Source of the DNA: an uncultured Collinsella sp.
Lineage (GTDB): Bacteria; Actinomycetota; Coriobacteriia; Coriobacteriales; Coriobacteriaceae
NCBI GenBank assembly: GCA_900754075.1
Contig: CAAEBN010000013.1
Span: forward strand, 1-54,695
Length of the DNA stretch: 54,695 nt
Direction: 5' to 3'
Shown here: piece by piece, positions 1 through 8,320 of the stretch
Numbering within the stretch: the first letter of the stretch is position 1
Layout of the letters: each line of letters opens with the position of its first letter
Notes under the pieces: model-generated
Told to the model about the DNA's origin: nothing
Seen by the model: the letters and a program-made list of their open reading frames with translations, nothing else
Databases searched by the model: none
Made by a program: the position numbers and the translations under genes

Positions 1-8
1 ATGTGAAA

Positions 9-1022
9 TTAATAACGCTCAAAGAAGGCAAGCGCGTTGTCGCTGCAGAGCTTCTGCATCACGGTCTTGCCAAAGTGCTTGGAGAGCATGTTCTGGAATT
101 CGGGCATCTTGCTGGCATCGGAGAGGAAATCGGGCACCGTGGCGCCGTCCCAGTCGCCGCCGAGCGCGATGACGTCCTCGCCGCCCAGGTCGAGCCAGTG
201 CTCGATATGTGCCGCCAGCCGGTCGAAGGTGACGTCTGCGGCGGTCTTGTCGGTTGCGTCGTTGGATAGGAACTCGCTGCAGTAGTTGAGGCCGACGATA
301 CCGCCCATGTCGCGAATGGTGCGGAACTGGTCGTCGGTGAGGTTGCGCTTGACGCCGCAAACCGCGCGGGAGTTGGAGTGGCTGGCAACGAAGGGGCGCG
401 TGGCGTGGGCGACAACCTCGTCAAAGCACTCATCGTTGAGGTGGGAGACGTCGAGTACCATGCCGGCGTGCTCCATCTGCGTAAGTGCCTCGATGCCGGC
501 GGCGGTGAGGCCGGCGTGGGTATCGTGCCCGCTCGCGAGCGGTCCCTGCGCGTTCCAGCTGAGTGATGACATGAGTACGCCCAAGCTCTTGAGCACCTCG
601 ATCAGCGCGGGGTCCTCGGCAAAGAACGTGGCGTTTTCGATGGTGTGGATGCAGGCGACCTTGCCGTCTTTGAGCGCAGGGCGAATGTCAGCGGCGCTGC
701 GTACGTTGACCATGCGGTCGTGGTTGAGCATTGCCTGGCCGCTCATGTGCGCCATGATTTGCGCCTGGAAGCGCGCGGCGTGGGCGGTGGGAATCTCGTC
801 GGGGACAAACGTGGCGAAGCACTGTGCCCACGGCGTGTTGCCGATCTTTGCGAGCGAGACGGCGCAGGCGTTGCCCTCGATGAGGTCGAAATCTTGCGGA
901 TGCGTTTCGTCGCCGGGGAAATAACCGTCGGTGCCGGCGGTAAAGCGCAGGTCGAGATCGAGCGTTGCCCAGCCGATGCGGTCGGCGGTGTCGCAGTGTA
1001 GATCAAATACGGGATATGCCAT
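9..1022 (-). CDS. Membrane dipeptidase-type peptidase, M19 family
   Basis: Zinc dipeptidase that would cleave dipeptides, by family knowledge also D-amino-acid-containing ones. The 337-residue protein shows the M19 metal-site order: HCD near residues 9-11 (HxD), a Glu in HTIENATF, then His in DVSHLN and ASHSNSR. No signal peptide is visible, so it is probably cytoplasmic. An upstream in-frame ATG at 1052 exists, but the ATG at 1022 is preceded by GGAGG at good spacing and gives the usual start MAYPVFDLHCD. It is transcribed away from the FKBP gene. Exact substrate is not visible from sequence. Confidence 0.9.
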   Translation of the reverse strand: MAYPVFDLHCDTADRIGWATLDLDLRFTAGTDGYFPGDETHPQDFDLIEGNACAVSLAKIGNTPWAQCFATFVPDEIPTAHAARFQAQIMAHMSGQAMLNHDRMVNVRSAADIRPALKDGKVACIHTIENATFFAEDPALIEVLKSLGVLMSSLSWNAQGPLASGHDTHAGLTAAGIEALTQMEHAGMVLDVSHLNDECFDEVVAHATRPFVASHSNSRAVCGVKRNLTDDQFRTIRDMGGIVGLNYCSEFLSNDATDKTAADVTFDRLAAHIEHWLDLGGEDVIALGGDWDGATVPDFLSDASKMPEFQNMLSKHFGKTVMQKLCSDNALAFFERY

Positions 1023-1142
1023 GGTTCCTCCGGTTGCAGCGTTTCTTTGCAAACTGTCATTGAATTGTATGACTAGGGTATAGTTAGCGCCATATGTTCA
1101 TGGCGGCCCGCGTTGTGCGCCGCCCTTATTACGGAGGTTACC

Positions 1143-1571
1143 ATGTCCAACCAGGGCAAGAAGGTCAAGACCCATTATCGCGGCACGCTCGACGACGGCA
1201 CGCAGTTCGATAGCTCCTACGATCGCGGCGAGCCGCTGGAGTTCACCTGCGGCGCCGGTCAGATGATCAAGGGCTTCGACGCCGCTGTTGTCGACATGCA
1301 GGTGGGCGAGAAGAAGACCGTGCATATCCCGGCTGCCGATGCCTACGGCGAGCACAACCCCGAGATGGTCCTGACCTTCCCGGCCGAACAGGTTCCCAAC
1401 ATCGAGCAGATCGAGAAGGGCATGAAGCTTTTCCTGTCCACGCCGAGCGGCATGCCCGTCCCCGCCGTGGTCATCGACGTGACGCCCGATGCCGTGACGC
1501 TCGACGCCAACCACGAGTTGGCCGGCAAGGACCTCAACTTTGATATCGAGCTCGTCGAGGTCGAGGGTTAG
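1143..1571 (+). CDS. FKBP-type peptidyl-prolyl isomerase, SlyD-like
   Basis: Prolyl isomerase/chaperone of the SlyD type, 142 residues: FKBP half-domain (HYRGTLDDGTQFDSS, residues 11-25), GQMIKGFDAA, an inserted chaperone (IF) domain at about residues 67-122, then the family-typical DANHELAGKDLNFDIELVEV ending. The His/Cys-rich nickel-binding tail of E. coli SlyD is absent; the protein stops right after the last FKBP strand. The ATG at 1143 has GGAGG (TTACGGAGGTTACC) upstream; an in-frame ATG at 1113 has no such site. Only 3 nt separate it from the UreE-like gene, so the two are probably co-transcribed, which suggests a shared metal or folding role (inference). Confidence 0.92.
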   Translation: MSNQGKKVKTHYRGTLDDGTQFDSSYDRGEPLEFTCGAGQMIKGFDAAVVDMQVGEKKTVHIPAADAYGEHNPEMVLTFPAEQVPNIEQIEKGMKLFLSTPSGMPVPAVVIDVTPDAVTLDANHELAGKDLNFDIELVEVEG

Positions 1572-1574
1572 AGT

Positions 1575-2153
1575 ATGCCTGAACGCTTGGTTTCGACGAC
1601 ATGCTTGGGAAATCTCAACGATCCGTCCTATGAGCTCTTGCTTCGCCGGAAGCTGGGCGGTGTCTTTGAAGTTGACGAGCTACTGCTCGATTGGGACCAG
1701 GCTGATGTATGCGCGTTTGTGGGCGTGACGGAGCTGGGGCGCACGATCGGTGTTCGGCTGGATACTGCCGACGGCGGTCGTCTTGCCGATGGCGACGTGC
1801 TCGCCATTGACCGTTCGGGCGTGGTGCCCGTGGCGGTTGTCGTGCGCCTGCGCAGCGCCGAGGTTTATTTGGTCGAAGTCGACCGCATGGATCCGATTGC
1901 ACTCGCGCATGCGTGCTGGGAGATTGGCAACATGCATGCGCCGCTCTTCCGAGGCGACTCGGACGAGCATACCGTGCGCATGTATACGCCGGTGCAGCCT
2001 GTTTTGGGCCGCATACTCCGGGGTGTCGAGGGTGTTCGGCTCTCGGTGGTCACACGCGCGCTCGATGCCAGCCGACGCTTTGCATCGAGCGCGGCGGATG
2101 TCGTCGTGAGTATGGCTCCCGACTTTACGATCGTAAAGAAGGCGCGCGGTTAA
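1575..2153 (+). CDS. UreE-like nickel metallochaperone, orphan
   Basis: The 192-residue protein resembles urease accessory protein UreE along its whole length. The N-terminal beta domain ends in GRLADGDVLAID (UreE: rDGDvL); the C-terminal ferredoxin-like domain carries HACWEIGNMHAPLF at residues 112-125, matching the UreE signature (A-x-x-x-GNRH-x-P-L). His121 corresponds to the conserved dimer-interface nickel ligand. The His-rich tail of many UreE proteins is missing, and no urease structural gene is nearby. It follows the SlyD-like gene by 3 nt, with a GGTCGAGGG site inside that gene's end. Nickel delivery to another enzyme is possible but not shown. Family call fairly sure; function uncertain. 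Confidence 0.72.
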   Translation: MPERLVSTTCLGNLNDPSYELLLRRKLGGVFEVDELLLDWDQADVCAFVGVTELGRTIGVRLDTADGGRLADGDVLAIDRSGVVPVAVVVRLRSAEVYLVEVDRMDPIALAHACWEIGNMHAPLFRGDSDEHTVRMYTPVQPVLGRILRGVEGVRLSVVTRALDASRRFASSAADVVVSMAPDFTIVKKARG

Positions 2154-2163
2154 CGTGCGTATG

Positions 2164-2208
2164 AGTAAGACGGACTTTGAGAGGCAACTATTCAAAGTCC
2201 GTCTTACT
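2164..2208 (+). repeat. Perfect 17-bp inverted repeat before the HAD gene
   Basis: Arms 2164-2180 (AGTAAGACGGACTTTGA) and 2192-2208 are exact reverse complements with an 11-nt loop. No T-run follows on the plus strand, so this is not a classic terminator. It lies between the UreE-like stop and the Shine-Dalgarno site of the next gene. Confidence 0.85.
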
Positions 2209-2236
2209 GTTGATGAGGTGCTTTGGGGGAAAGCAT

Positions 2237-3034
2237 ATGGGTCTTGAGGGAATCAAGCTGATTGCATGCGATTTGGACGGCACGTTGCTGCATCCGGGGG
2301 AGCGCGAGCCGCGTTCCGAGGCCTTTGAGCTTATCGATGAGCTGCATCGTCGCGGTATCGTGTTTATGCCGGCGAGCGGCCGTCAATATGCGAGCTTGCG
2401 CTACCTGTTTGCCCCGGTGGCCGATGAGCTCGCCTATGTATGCGAAAACGGAGCCCTGGTGATGAGCGAGGGGCGTGCCGTTGTCAAGCGTTCCATGGAG
2501 CGTAGCCTTGCTATGGATATCGCGAATGCCGTGGTTGCGTATCCCCATGCCGACGTGACCCTTTCGTGTGAGGGGCACCTCTACACCATGAGCGGCAACG
2601 ATGCGTTCGTCGACCATTTGCGCTATGAGGTCCACTGCGATGTGGCGGTGGTCGATCGTCCCGAGGACATCGACGAGGACGTCATTAAGATTGCCTTCCA
2701 GACGCCCGAGGTGGAGCAGCCGGCGGCCCTGGAGTATTTCGAGCGCCTCTTTAGCGACCGTGTCGATGTGATGACGTCGGGAACCGAATGGACGGACTTT
2801 ATCGGTTTCGGTTCGGGCAAGGGCTCCGCGCTTGCCGATTACGGTCGTGCCCTGGGGATTTCGCCCGATGAGATGATGGCGTTTGGCGACAATGAGAACG
2901 ATCGCGACATGCTCAACGCCGTGGGCCATCCCTATCTGATGGAGAGCTGCAACCCCACCATGCGCGGCATCAACGACCGCGTCCGCTACGTGCGCACGGT
3001 CGAAGAAGAGCTACGTCGTCTGCTCGCCGAGTAG
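2237..3034 (+). CDS. Cof-type HAD-superfamily phosphatase
   Basis: Sugar-phosphate or nucleotide phosphatase of the HAD IIB (Cof/YbiV) class, 265 residues. Motif I is LIACDLDGTLL (nucleophile Asp near residue 12), motif II MPASGRQY, motif III the late Lys (GSGKGSALADYGRALG) and motif IV AFGDNENDRDML. The ATG at 2237 sits 5 nt after TTGGGGGA; longer in-frame starts run into the upstream hairpin. Substrate cannot be told from sequence. A paralogue lies at 30639-31481. Confidence 0.9.
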   Translation: MGLEGIKLIACDLDGTLLHPGEREPRSEAFELIDELHRRGIVFMPASGRQYASLRYLFAPVADELAYVCENGALVMSEGRAVVKRSMERSLAMDIANAVVAYPHADVTLSCEGHLYTMSGNDAFVDHLRYEVHCDVAVVDRPEDIDEDVIKIAFQTPEVEQPAALEYFERLFSDRVDVMTSGTEWTDFIGFGSGKGSALADYGRALGISPDEMMAFGDNENDRDMLNAVGHPYLMESCNPTMRGINDRVRYVRTVEEELRRLLAE

Positions 3035-3039
3035 ATATC

Positions 3040-3106
3040 TGGGACGTGTCTAGAAATCTACTTTTTGCTGCAAAGTGCGGAAAGGTGGATTTTAAGGCAT
3101 GTCCCA
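3040..3106. repeat. Imperfect inverted repeat between convergent genes
   Basis: TGGGACGTGTCTAG... at 3040-3061 pairs imperfectly with ...AAGGCATGTCCCA at 3085-3106, including wobble pairs, around a loop that begins with a T5 run. It fills the gap between the convergent HAD and Fur-family genes and could terminate both; it may also belong to a dispersed repeat family. Confidence 0.6.
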
Positions 3107-3111
3107 AACAT

Positions 3112-3492
3112 CTACCGGCAGTCGGGGCAGAGACCCTCGAAGATGGTGTAGTGCGACGTGACGTGCCAGCCGATTTGCTCGGACGCCTTGGCGTCGAGCT
3201 GGGCATCGAAGGGGAGCGGTACGTCGATGACGCGGCTGCACGAGGTGCAGATGATATGCGCATGCGGCTCGATGGTGCGATCGAAGCGGCTGCCGCCCGG
3301 CGTCTTGATGGAGAGGATCTCGCCGGCGTCGGCCAAGAGATTGAGATTGCGGTAGACCGTACCGCGGCTGATTTTGTCATCCTGCGTCCGCACGACGTTG
3401 TAGATTTCGTCGGCGGTGGGATGGTTATAGCTTTGGCGCACGGCGTCAAGAACCAGCTTTCGCTGCCTGGTATTCCTTCTTTGCACCGCCAT
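3112..3492 (-). CDS. Fur-family transcriptional regulator (PerR/Fur-like)
   Basis: Metal-dependent DNA-binding repressor, 126 residues. An N-terminal winged helix (TRQRKLVLDAVRQSYNHPTADEIYNVV, with GTVYRNLNLLADAG as recognition region) is followed by a dimerisation domain with PHAHIICTSC (residues about 79-88) and a final CPDC, the two Cys pairs of the structural zinc site. Sequence does not settle which metal or peroxide it senses. It is monocistronic and faces the HAD gene. A GTG/ATG-rich short leader precedes the ATG at 3492. Confidence 0.9.
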   Translation of the reverse strand: MAVQRRNTRQRKLVLDAVRQSYNHPTADEIYNVVRTQDDKISRGTVYRNLNLLADAGEILSIKTPGGSRFDRTIEPHAHIICTSCSRVIDVPLPFDAQLDAKASEQIGWHVTSHYTIFEGLCPDCR

Positions 3493-3553
3493 GCGCCTCG
3501 CCTCTTTTCTATTAACGGTCGTAGGTAAATGATACCGTATTTAGCACACAATA

Positions 3554-3964
3554 CTAATAATGAGGACTGAAACCGTCTTCATTGGCAAGTGGGGTTCGGA
3601 CCTGGGCGTCTACGAGGCGAAAACGCGTTCCCATGCGCTCGTAGGAGGCATGAAGCGCCTCGAGATGAGATAGGATGCTTGCCGGAGCTCCCTGTATCTC
3701 CATCTCGACTGAGCCGTCTTCCATGTTACGCACCCAGCCGGTGAGTGCGCGTGCCTGCGCGAGGTTGGTGTTGGTGAAGCGGAAACCGACGCCCTGGACC
3801 TGTCCCTCCCACCGCAGGAAATAGCGCTGCGGGGCGTCTTGAGTGGCCTCGTCGCTTGCGAGCACGGTGAGCCTACGGCGCAGCTCAAGCTCGACGCCAG
3901 AGGGCTTTTGGGGTTCGCGGCTGCCGCCGGTGACGCCCGAGAAAAGCTTGTCGAAAAAACCCAT
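3554..3964 (-). CDS. Acylphosphatase with N-terminal extension
   Basis: Hydrolyses the carboxyl-phosphate bond of acyl phosphates. The 136-residue protein has an acylphosphatase domain from about residue 45: WEGQVQGVGFRF holds the catalytic Arg and GWVRNMEDGSVEMEIQG the catalytic Asn. About 44 extra N-terminal residues (MGFFDKLFSGVTGG...) precede the roughly 90-residue domain and are not recognised. The start follows the oxidoreductase stop by 2 nt, so both genes form one operon. Confidence 0.88.
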   Translation of the reverse strand: MGFFDKLFSGVTGGSREPQKPSGVELELRRRLTVLASDEATQDAPQRYFLRWEGQVQGVGFRFTNTNLAQARALTGWVRNMEDGSVEMEIQGAPASILSHLEALHASYERMGTRFRLVDAQVRTPLANEDGFSPHY

Positions 3965-3966
3965 CG

Positions 3967-5073
3967 CTATGCCTGCTTGTTAGAGTCAGCGGGGAAGGCG
4001 ATACCCGCCTGCTGACGCACGGCATCCATGATGCGCAGTGAGACGAGCGTGACATCGCGGTAGTGGCCAAGCTCGTGACGTCCCGCCGGGGTCTCCCAAA
4101 TCTCTTCCTTGACGTTATCGATGCCGCCGATGGCGGTGATAAAGTCTGCGAGTTCGTATTCCATGGTGTTGCTCGATTTGGGCAGGTCGAGCACGCGGCC
4201 GTTGTCGCTCTGTTCGCGCGGCGCCTCGGTCGCCGAGCCGCGTACGACGTCGCCGCGATAGTCGATGCGGACGTTGCGGGGCGTGGACAGATGGTCGATC
4301 TGGATAGTGCCACGCTCGCCTTCGATCTGCGAGGGCAGTAGGTCATTCGTAATTTTGGAGTGCGCGAGCTCGACGGAGATACGGCCACCGCCGTAGCTGG
4401 CGAGGATGGAACCGCAGCCATCGATGGGGCCATGGGTGAGCTCTTGCGTGGTGGGGTCGAGCAGAGTAGCCATGCTCGTAAGGCCGGAGGGCATGCCGAA
4501 GATCTCGACCATGGGCTCGACGGTGTAGACACCAATGTCCATGAGGGAACCCGATGCCATATTGCAGTCGAAGATATTGGTGGCGCGTCCCGCGAGAATC
4601 TCGTTGTAGCGCGAGGAATATTTGCCAAAGCGCAATGAGGCGCGGCGGATGGGGACGATCTCGCCCAGGGCGTCCTCGATGGCGTGGAAGGCGGGATCGT
4701 GGAGGGGGCGCATGGCCTCGAGGGCTACGACACCTGCTGCCTCGGCAGCGCGGAAGACTTCCAGCGCCTGCGCTTCGGTTGCGCAGAAGGGCTTCTCGAC
4801 GATGACGTGCTTGCCGCCGGCGATACAGGCGAGCGCCTGCTCGTAGTGGAGCGCATTGGGGCTGCCGATGTAGACGGCGTCGACGTCGTCGGCGGACGCA
4901 AGCTCGTCAAGTGCGGTGAAGTTACGCTCGCCGCCGCGCTCGGCGGTAAAGGCAGCACCGCGATCTGCATTGCGCGAGAGCGTGCCCACAAACGCGGCTT
5001 GGTCGTTGGCGTTGACGACCTGGATAAAGTCGTCGGTAATCATGGATGTGCCGATGGTCGCGATGCGCAGCAT
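3967..5073 (-). CDS. Gfo/Idh/MocA-family NAD(P)-dependent oxidoreductase
   Basis: Predicted sugar or inositol-type dehydrogenase, 368 residues. The N-terminal Rossmann fold begins MLRIATIGTSMITDDF; the family EKP motif is in GGKHVIVEKPFCAT; the C-terminal alpha/beta domain contains FDCNMASGSLMDIGVY with the usual catalytic-region Asp. The frame stays open for about 100 codons further upstream, but AGGGGG ahead of the ATG at 5073 fixes the start. Downstream it is tightly coupled to acylphosphatase. A second, distant paralogue is at 12488-13507. Substrate unknown. Confidence 0.9.
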   Translation of the reverse strand: MLRIATIGTSMITDDFIQVVNANDQAAFVGTLSRNADRGAAFTAERGGERNFTALDELASADDVDAVYIGSPNALHYEQALACIAGGKHVIVEKPFCATEAQALEVFRAAEAAGVVALEAMRPLHDPAFHAIEDALGEIVPIRRASLRFGKYSSRYNEILAGRATNIFDCNMASGSLMDIGVYTVEPMVEIFGMPSGLTSMATLLDPTTQELTHGPIDGCGSILASYGGGRISVELAHSKITNDLLPSQIEGERGTIQIDHLSTPRNVRIDYRGDVVRGSATEAPREQSDNGRVLDLPKSSNTMEYELADFITAIGGIDNVKEEIWETPAGRHELGHYRDVTLVSLRIMDAVRQQAGIAFPADSNKQA

Positions 5074-5146
5074 ACGTCCCCCTTGCGTTGTTTGGTCTAC
5101 AGGATGAGTGTAGCGCGTGGGGATATAAAGCTGCGCGAAAACGCTA

Positions 5147-5632
5147 TTACAGGTCGCTCTCGTTGAAGCCGGTGTCGATATCGAGGTTGCTGCCGTCGGC
5201 CGCCGTGGTGGCGAGCTCATCGCAGCGCTCGTTGAGCTCGTGACCGGCGTGACCCTTAACCCAGATGAACTCAACCTTGTGCTTGCTCTTGGCGGCGAGC
5301 AGGCGCTCCCACAGGTCGCGGTTCTTGACGGGCTGCTTGTTGGCGGTTTTCCATCCGCGTTTTTTCCATCCGTCAATCCAGTGCTTGTTGAAGGCGTTGA
5401 CGACGTACTGCGAATCGGAATGGACCTCGACCTCGCAGGGGCGGTTGAGTGCCTCGAGCGCCACGATGACCGCCATGAGCTCCATGCGGTTGTTGGTGGT
5501 CTTGGCGTAACCGCGCGAAAGCTCGGAGGTGAAGGTCTTGCCGGCGGGGTTGGTGTATTTGAGCACGGCGCCGTAGCCGCCGCGTCCCGGATTTGATCGG
5601 GCCGAGCCGTCGGTATAGATGATGACCTTCAC
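5147..5632 (-). CDS. rnhA: Ribonuclease HI
   Basis: Degrades the RNA strand of RNA-DNA hybrids in the cytoplasm. The 161-residue protein has the catalytic carboxylates in order: Asp in IIYTDGSARSNPG, Glu in NNRMELMAV, Asp in EVHSDSQYVV and Asp in HELNERCDELA, plus the basic handle GWKKRGWKTANKQPVKNRDLW. The start is taken as the GTG at 5632, preceded by AAAGGAAC; an overlapping ATG in another frame reads straight into TGA (ATGTGA). Confidence 0.95.
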   Translation of the reverse strand: MKVIIYTDGSARSNPGRGGYGAVLKYTNPAGKTFTSELSRGYAKTTNNRMELMAVIVALEALNRPCEVEVHSDSQYVVNAFNKHWIDGWKKRGWKTANKQPVKNRDLWERLLAAKSKHKVEFIWVKGHAGHELNERCDELATTAADGSNLDIDTGFNESDL

Positions 5633-5731
5633 ATGGTTCCTTTCGTTGGGTATGTTTCGTGCGAGTGACCATTGTAGCGCCATGCCCGCCGGGGGCTAGC
5701 AATCTATGATTTCTACCCCGTCTTCCGACAG

Positions 5732-6634
5732 TTAGTTGGCATGGATGATGCGGTTGAGCTCATCGAGGTATTGCTGCAAGAGGGGAGAGGGCTTGCGCTC
5801 GTCGTGCATGATATAGCCTACGTGCATCGTTGGGGCGTCTGCTAACGGGATCGATGCCATACCCCATTGCATTTCATTGGAGAGGACGCCGGTCGACAGG
5901 GTGTAACCGTTCGACGTGATAAGTAAGTTAGTAAGTGTTCCGCGGTCCGAGATTCGTATGTTGCGGTCGCAAGGGATATAGCTAAAAGGTTCCTCGGCGT
6001 AATAGAAGGAGTTTGAGGTTCCCTGCTCAAAGCTGTAGCGCGTATAGGGCGTGAGGTCGGCAAGGGACAGCTGAGGGCGGCGGGCGAGCGGGTGGCGCTC
6101 GCTAATGAAGACGTGGACCGTCGCGTCGAATAGGGGGTGGAAGCTTGCGCGGGCATCGGCAAAAGCCTTCTGCAGAACGCGGGCGTTAAAGTCGTCCAGA
6201 TAGAGGATGCCGATATCGCTGCGAAACGCACGGACGTCATCGATGATCTGCGATGTGGTGGTCTCGCGCATGATGAACTCGAACTTGCTGTCGCGGCAGC
6301 GCTCGACTACGTTGACAAAGGCCTCGACCGAAAACGCGTAGTGTTGGGCCGAGATGGCAAGGCGGGCCCGAGGTGTACCGCCGTCCTCGTAGCGGGCCTC
6401 GAGCATGTCGGCCTGCTCTACGACCTGGCGTGCATAGCCTAAAAGCTCGGTACCGTCGTTGGTGAGCGTGACGCCGCGGCTGGAGCGCGTAAAGATCTCC
6501 AGATGGAGCTCCTGTTCCAGGCTTTTGACGGCGTTGGAGATATTGGACTGTGCGGTATAGAGGCGCTGAGCTGCGGCATTGATCGAACCGGACTCTGCCA
6601 CGGCGATTAAAAAGCGAAGCTGCTGGAGGGTCAT
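5732..6634 (-). CDS. LysR-family transcriptional regulator
   Basis: 300-residue LysR-type regulator. Residues 1-60 form the winged helix-turn-helix (MTLQQLRFLIAVAESGSINA, QSNISNAVKSLEQELHLEIFTRS), followed by the periplasmic-binding-like effector domain. It is divergent from metY with a 274-bp shared intergenic region, the usual geometry for a LysR regulator and its target; control of metY and sulfur or methionine supply is therefore inferred. The ATG at 6634 follows AAAGGACGG. Confidence 0.92.
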   Translation of the reverse strand: MTLQQLRFLIAVAESGSINAAAQRLYTAQSNISNAVKSLEQELHLEIFTRSSRGVTLTNDGTELLGYARQVVEQADMLEARYEDGGTPRARLAISAQHYAFSVEAFVNVVERCRDSKFEFIMRETTTSQIIDDVRAFRSDIGILYLDDFNARVLQKAFADARASFHPLFDATVHVFISERHPLARRPQLSLADLTPYTRYSFEQGTSNSFYYAEEPFSYIPCDRNIRISDRGTLTNLLITSNGYTLSTGVLSNEMQWGMASIPLADAPTMHVGYIMHDERKPSPLLQQYLDELNRIIHAN

Positions 6635-6695
6635 CGGCGCCCGTCCTTTCGATAGCTATCTAAAAAACCGATAACAGGTTAGCGCTTTTAAGTGA

Positions 6696-6724
6696 TTGAC
6701 CGAGCGAAGCAATGCCCGTACTAT
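6696..6724 (+). promoter_or_regulatory. Sigma-70-type promoter for metY
   Basis: TTGACC (6696-6701), 17-nt spacer, TACTAT (6719-6724). Transcription would start near 6731, giving an unusually long leader of about 178 nt before the metY ATG. Confidence 0.7.
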
Positions 6725-6741
6725 TCAAAACACACAAAGGC

Positions 6742-6825
6742 GGTAGGTAATTAAGCCAACCACGGAACCGGGATGCGAAAGGAGGCCCGCATATGAATTG
6801 CTTACCAAGACGAATGCCGGGCTCC
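6742..6825 (+). ncRNA. Candidate structured leader RNA upstream of metY
   Basis: GGTAGGTAATT (6742-6752) pairs with AATTGCTTACC (6796-6806) over 11 bp including two wobbles. This helix encloses a hairpin, ATGCG/CGCAT (6773-6777 with 6788-6792). GGAG-G-CCCG (6781-6789) can instead pair with CGGGCTCC (6818-6825) outside the helix, giving a pseudoknot or an alternative fold. It does not match the SAM-I core I know. Position before a sulfur-assimilation gene suggests cis-regulation; this is inference. Confidence 0.4.
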
Positions 6826-6908
6826 TGTTTGCGCCCGTTGGCGTGATCAGGAGACAGCGACTTACTTCTCTCTAATTTATTTACTTTTGTTCGATCAAGG
6901 AGATCATC

Positions 6909-8219
6909 ATGAGCCAGTTCATCAACAACCCCGAGCATACCTTTGGTTTCGATACCCTGCAGCTGCACGTTGGCCAGGAGAGCGCCGATCCTGCATCCGA
7001 CTCCCGTGCCGTGCCTATCTACCAGACCACGAGCTATGTGTTCCGCAACTCCCAGCACGCCGCCGACCGCTTTGGTCTTGCCGACGCCGGTAACATCTAC
7101 GGCCGTCTGACCAACTCCACCCAGGGCGTCTTCGAGGACCGTATCGCCGCACTCGAGGGCGGCGCGGCAGGTCTTGCCGTCGCCTCCGGTGCCGCTGCCA
7201 TCACCTATACCCTGCAGGCTCTTGCCCAGGCCGGTGATCACGTGGTAGCTCAGAAGACCATCTACGGTGGTTCCTACAACCTGCTGGAGCATACGCTCTC
7301 CCAGTTTGGCGTCGAGACCACGTTTGTCGATGCCCATAACCTGGAAGAGGTCGAGGGTGCCATCAAGGACAACACCACGGTCATCTATCTCGAGACGCTC
7401 GGCAACCCCAACTCCGACATCCCCAACATCGATGCCATCTCCGAGATCGCCAAGAAGCACGGTCTGCCGGTTGTCGTCGACAACACCTTCGGCACCCCGT
7501 ATCTGTTCCGTCCGCTGGAGCATGGTGCCAACATCGTCGTCCACTCCGCAACCAAGTTCATCGGCGGCCACGGTACCTCGCTGGGCGGTGTGATCGTCGA
7601 CGGCGGTAACTTCGATTGGAAGGCGAGCGGAAAGTACGCCCAGATCGCTGAGCCCAACCCCTCCTACCACGGTGTTTCGTTTGCCGAGGCTGCCGGTCCC
7701 GCCGCCTTCGCGACCTATGTTCGCGCTATCCTGCTGCGTGACGAGGGCGCCTGCATCAGCCCGTTCAACGCCTGGGTCTTGCTCCAGGGCACCGAGACCC
7801 TGTCGCTGCGCGTTGACCGTCATGTCGAGAACACCAAGAAGGTCGTTGAGTTCCTGGCTGGTGACAGCCACGTCGCCAAGGTGAACCACCCGAGCCTGCC
7901 TGAGCACCCCGACCATGAGCTTTACAAGCAGTATTTCCCCAACGGCGGTGCCTCGATCTTTACCTTTGAGATTAAGGGTGGCCAGGAGGCAGCTTGGAAG
8001 TTCATCGATCATCTGCAGGTGTTCTCGCTGCTCGCCAACGTGGCCGACGTCAAGTCGCTCGTCGTGCACCCGGCTACCACCACGCACTCCCAGCTCTCTG
8101 CCGAGGAGCTCGCCGAGCAGAACATCACGCCCTCCACGATCCGTCTTTCCATCGGTACCGAGAACGCCGAGGATATCATTTGGGATCTGAAGCAGGCCTT
8201 CGCCGCGCTGGACGAGTAA
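6909..8219 (+). CDS. metY: O-acetylhomoserine sulfhydrylase (PLP enzyme)
   Basis: Makes homocysteine from O-acetylhomoserine and sulfide, feeding methionine synthesis. The 436-residue protein has the Cys/Met-metabolism PLP fold: TLQLHVGQESADP start, YGRLTNSTQGVFEDRIAALEGG, Asp in VVVDNTFGTP and PLP-binding Lys in VVHSATKFIGGHG. Length and the ASIFTFEIKGG insert fit MetY rather than the shorter MetB/MetC. AAGGAGA lies upstream. It stands alone, divergent from a LysR regulator, and ends in an intrinsic terminator. Confidence 0.93.
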   Translation: MSQFINNPEHTFGFDTLQLHVGQESADPASDSRAVPIYQTTSYVFRNSQHAADRFGLADAGNIYGRLTNSTQGVFEDRIAALEGGAAGLAVASGAAAITYTLQALAQAGDHVVAQKTIYGGSYNLLEHTLSQFGVETTFVDAHNLEEVEGAIKDNTTVIYLETLGNPNSDIPNIDAISEIAKKHGLPVVVDNTFGTPYLFRPLEHGANIVVHSATKFIGGHGTSLGGVIVDGGNFDWKASGKYAQIAEPNPSYHGVSFAEAAGPAAFATYVRAILLRDEGACISPFNAWVLLQGTETLSLRVDRHVENTKKVVEFLAGDSHVAKVNHPSLPEHPDHELYKQYFPNGGASIFTFEIKGGQEAAWKFIDHLQVFSLLANVADVKSLVVHPATTTHSQLSAEELAEQNITPSTIRLSIGTENAEDIIWDLKQAFAALDE

Positions 8220-8282
8220 GGCGACTTGTGCAAGGACCCCTTGCGACTCGATAGGTATAACTGCATAAAATGCCTGCTCAAG

Positions 8283-8320
8283 GCGCCTGTGCGAACAATG
8301 GTTGCACAGGTGCTTTTTTT
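8283..8320 (+). terminator. Intrinsic terminator of metY
   Basis: GCGCCTGTGC (8283-8292) and GCACAGGTGC (8304-8313) form a 10-bp stem with one wobble, followed directly by T7. Confidence 0.9.

Noticed and set aside
1575..2153. Part of a urease operon
   Set aside because: Neighbours are FKBP and HAD genes; no ureABCDFG present.
6731..6908. SAM-I riboswitch upstream of metY
   Set aside because: The core sequences and four-way junction of SAM-I are not found; kept only as an unclassified leader structure.
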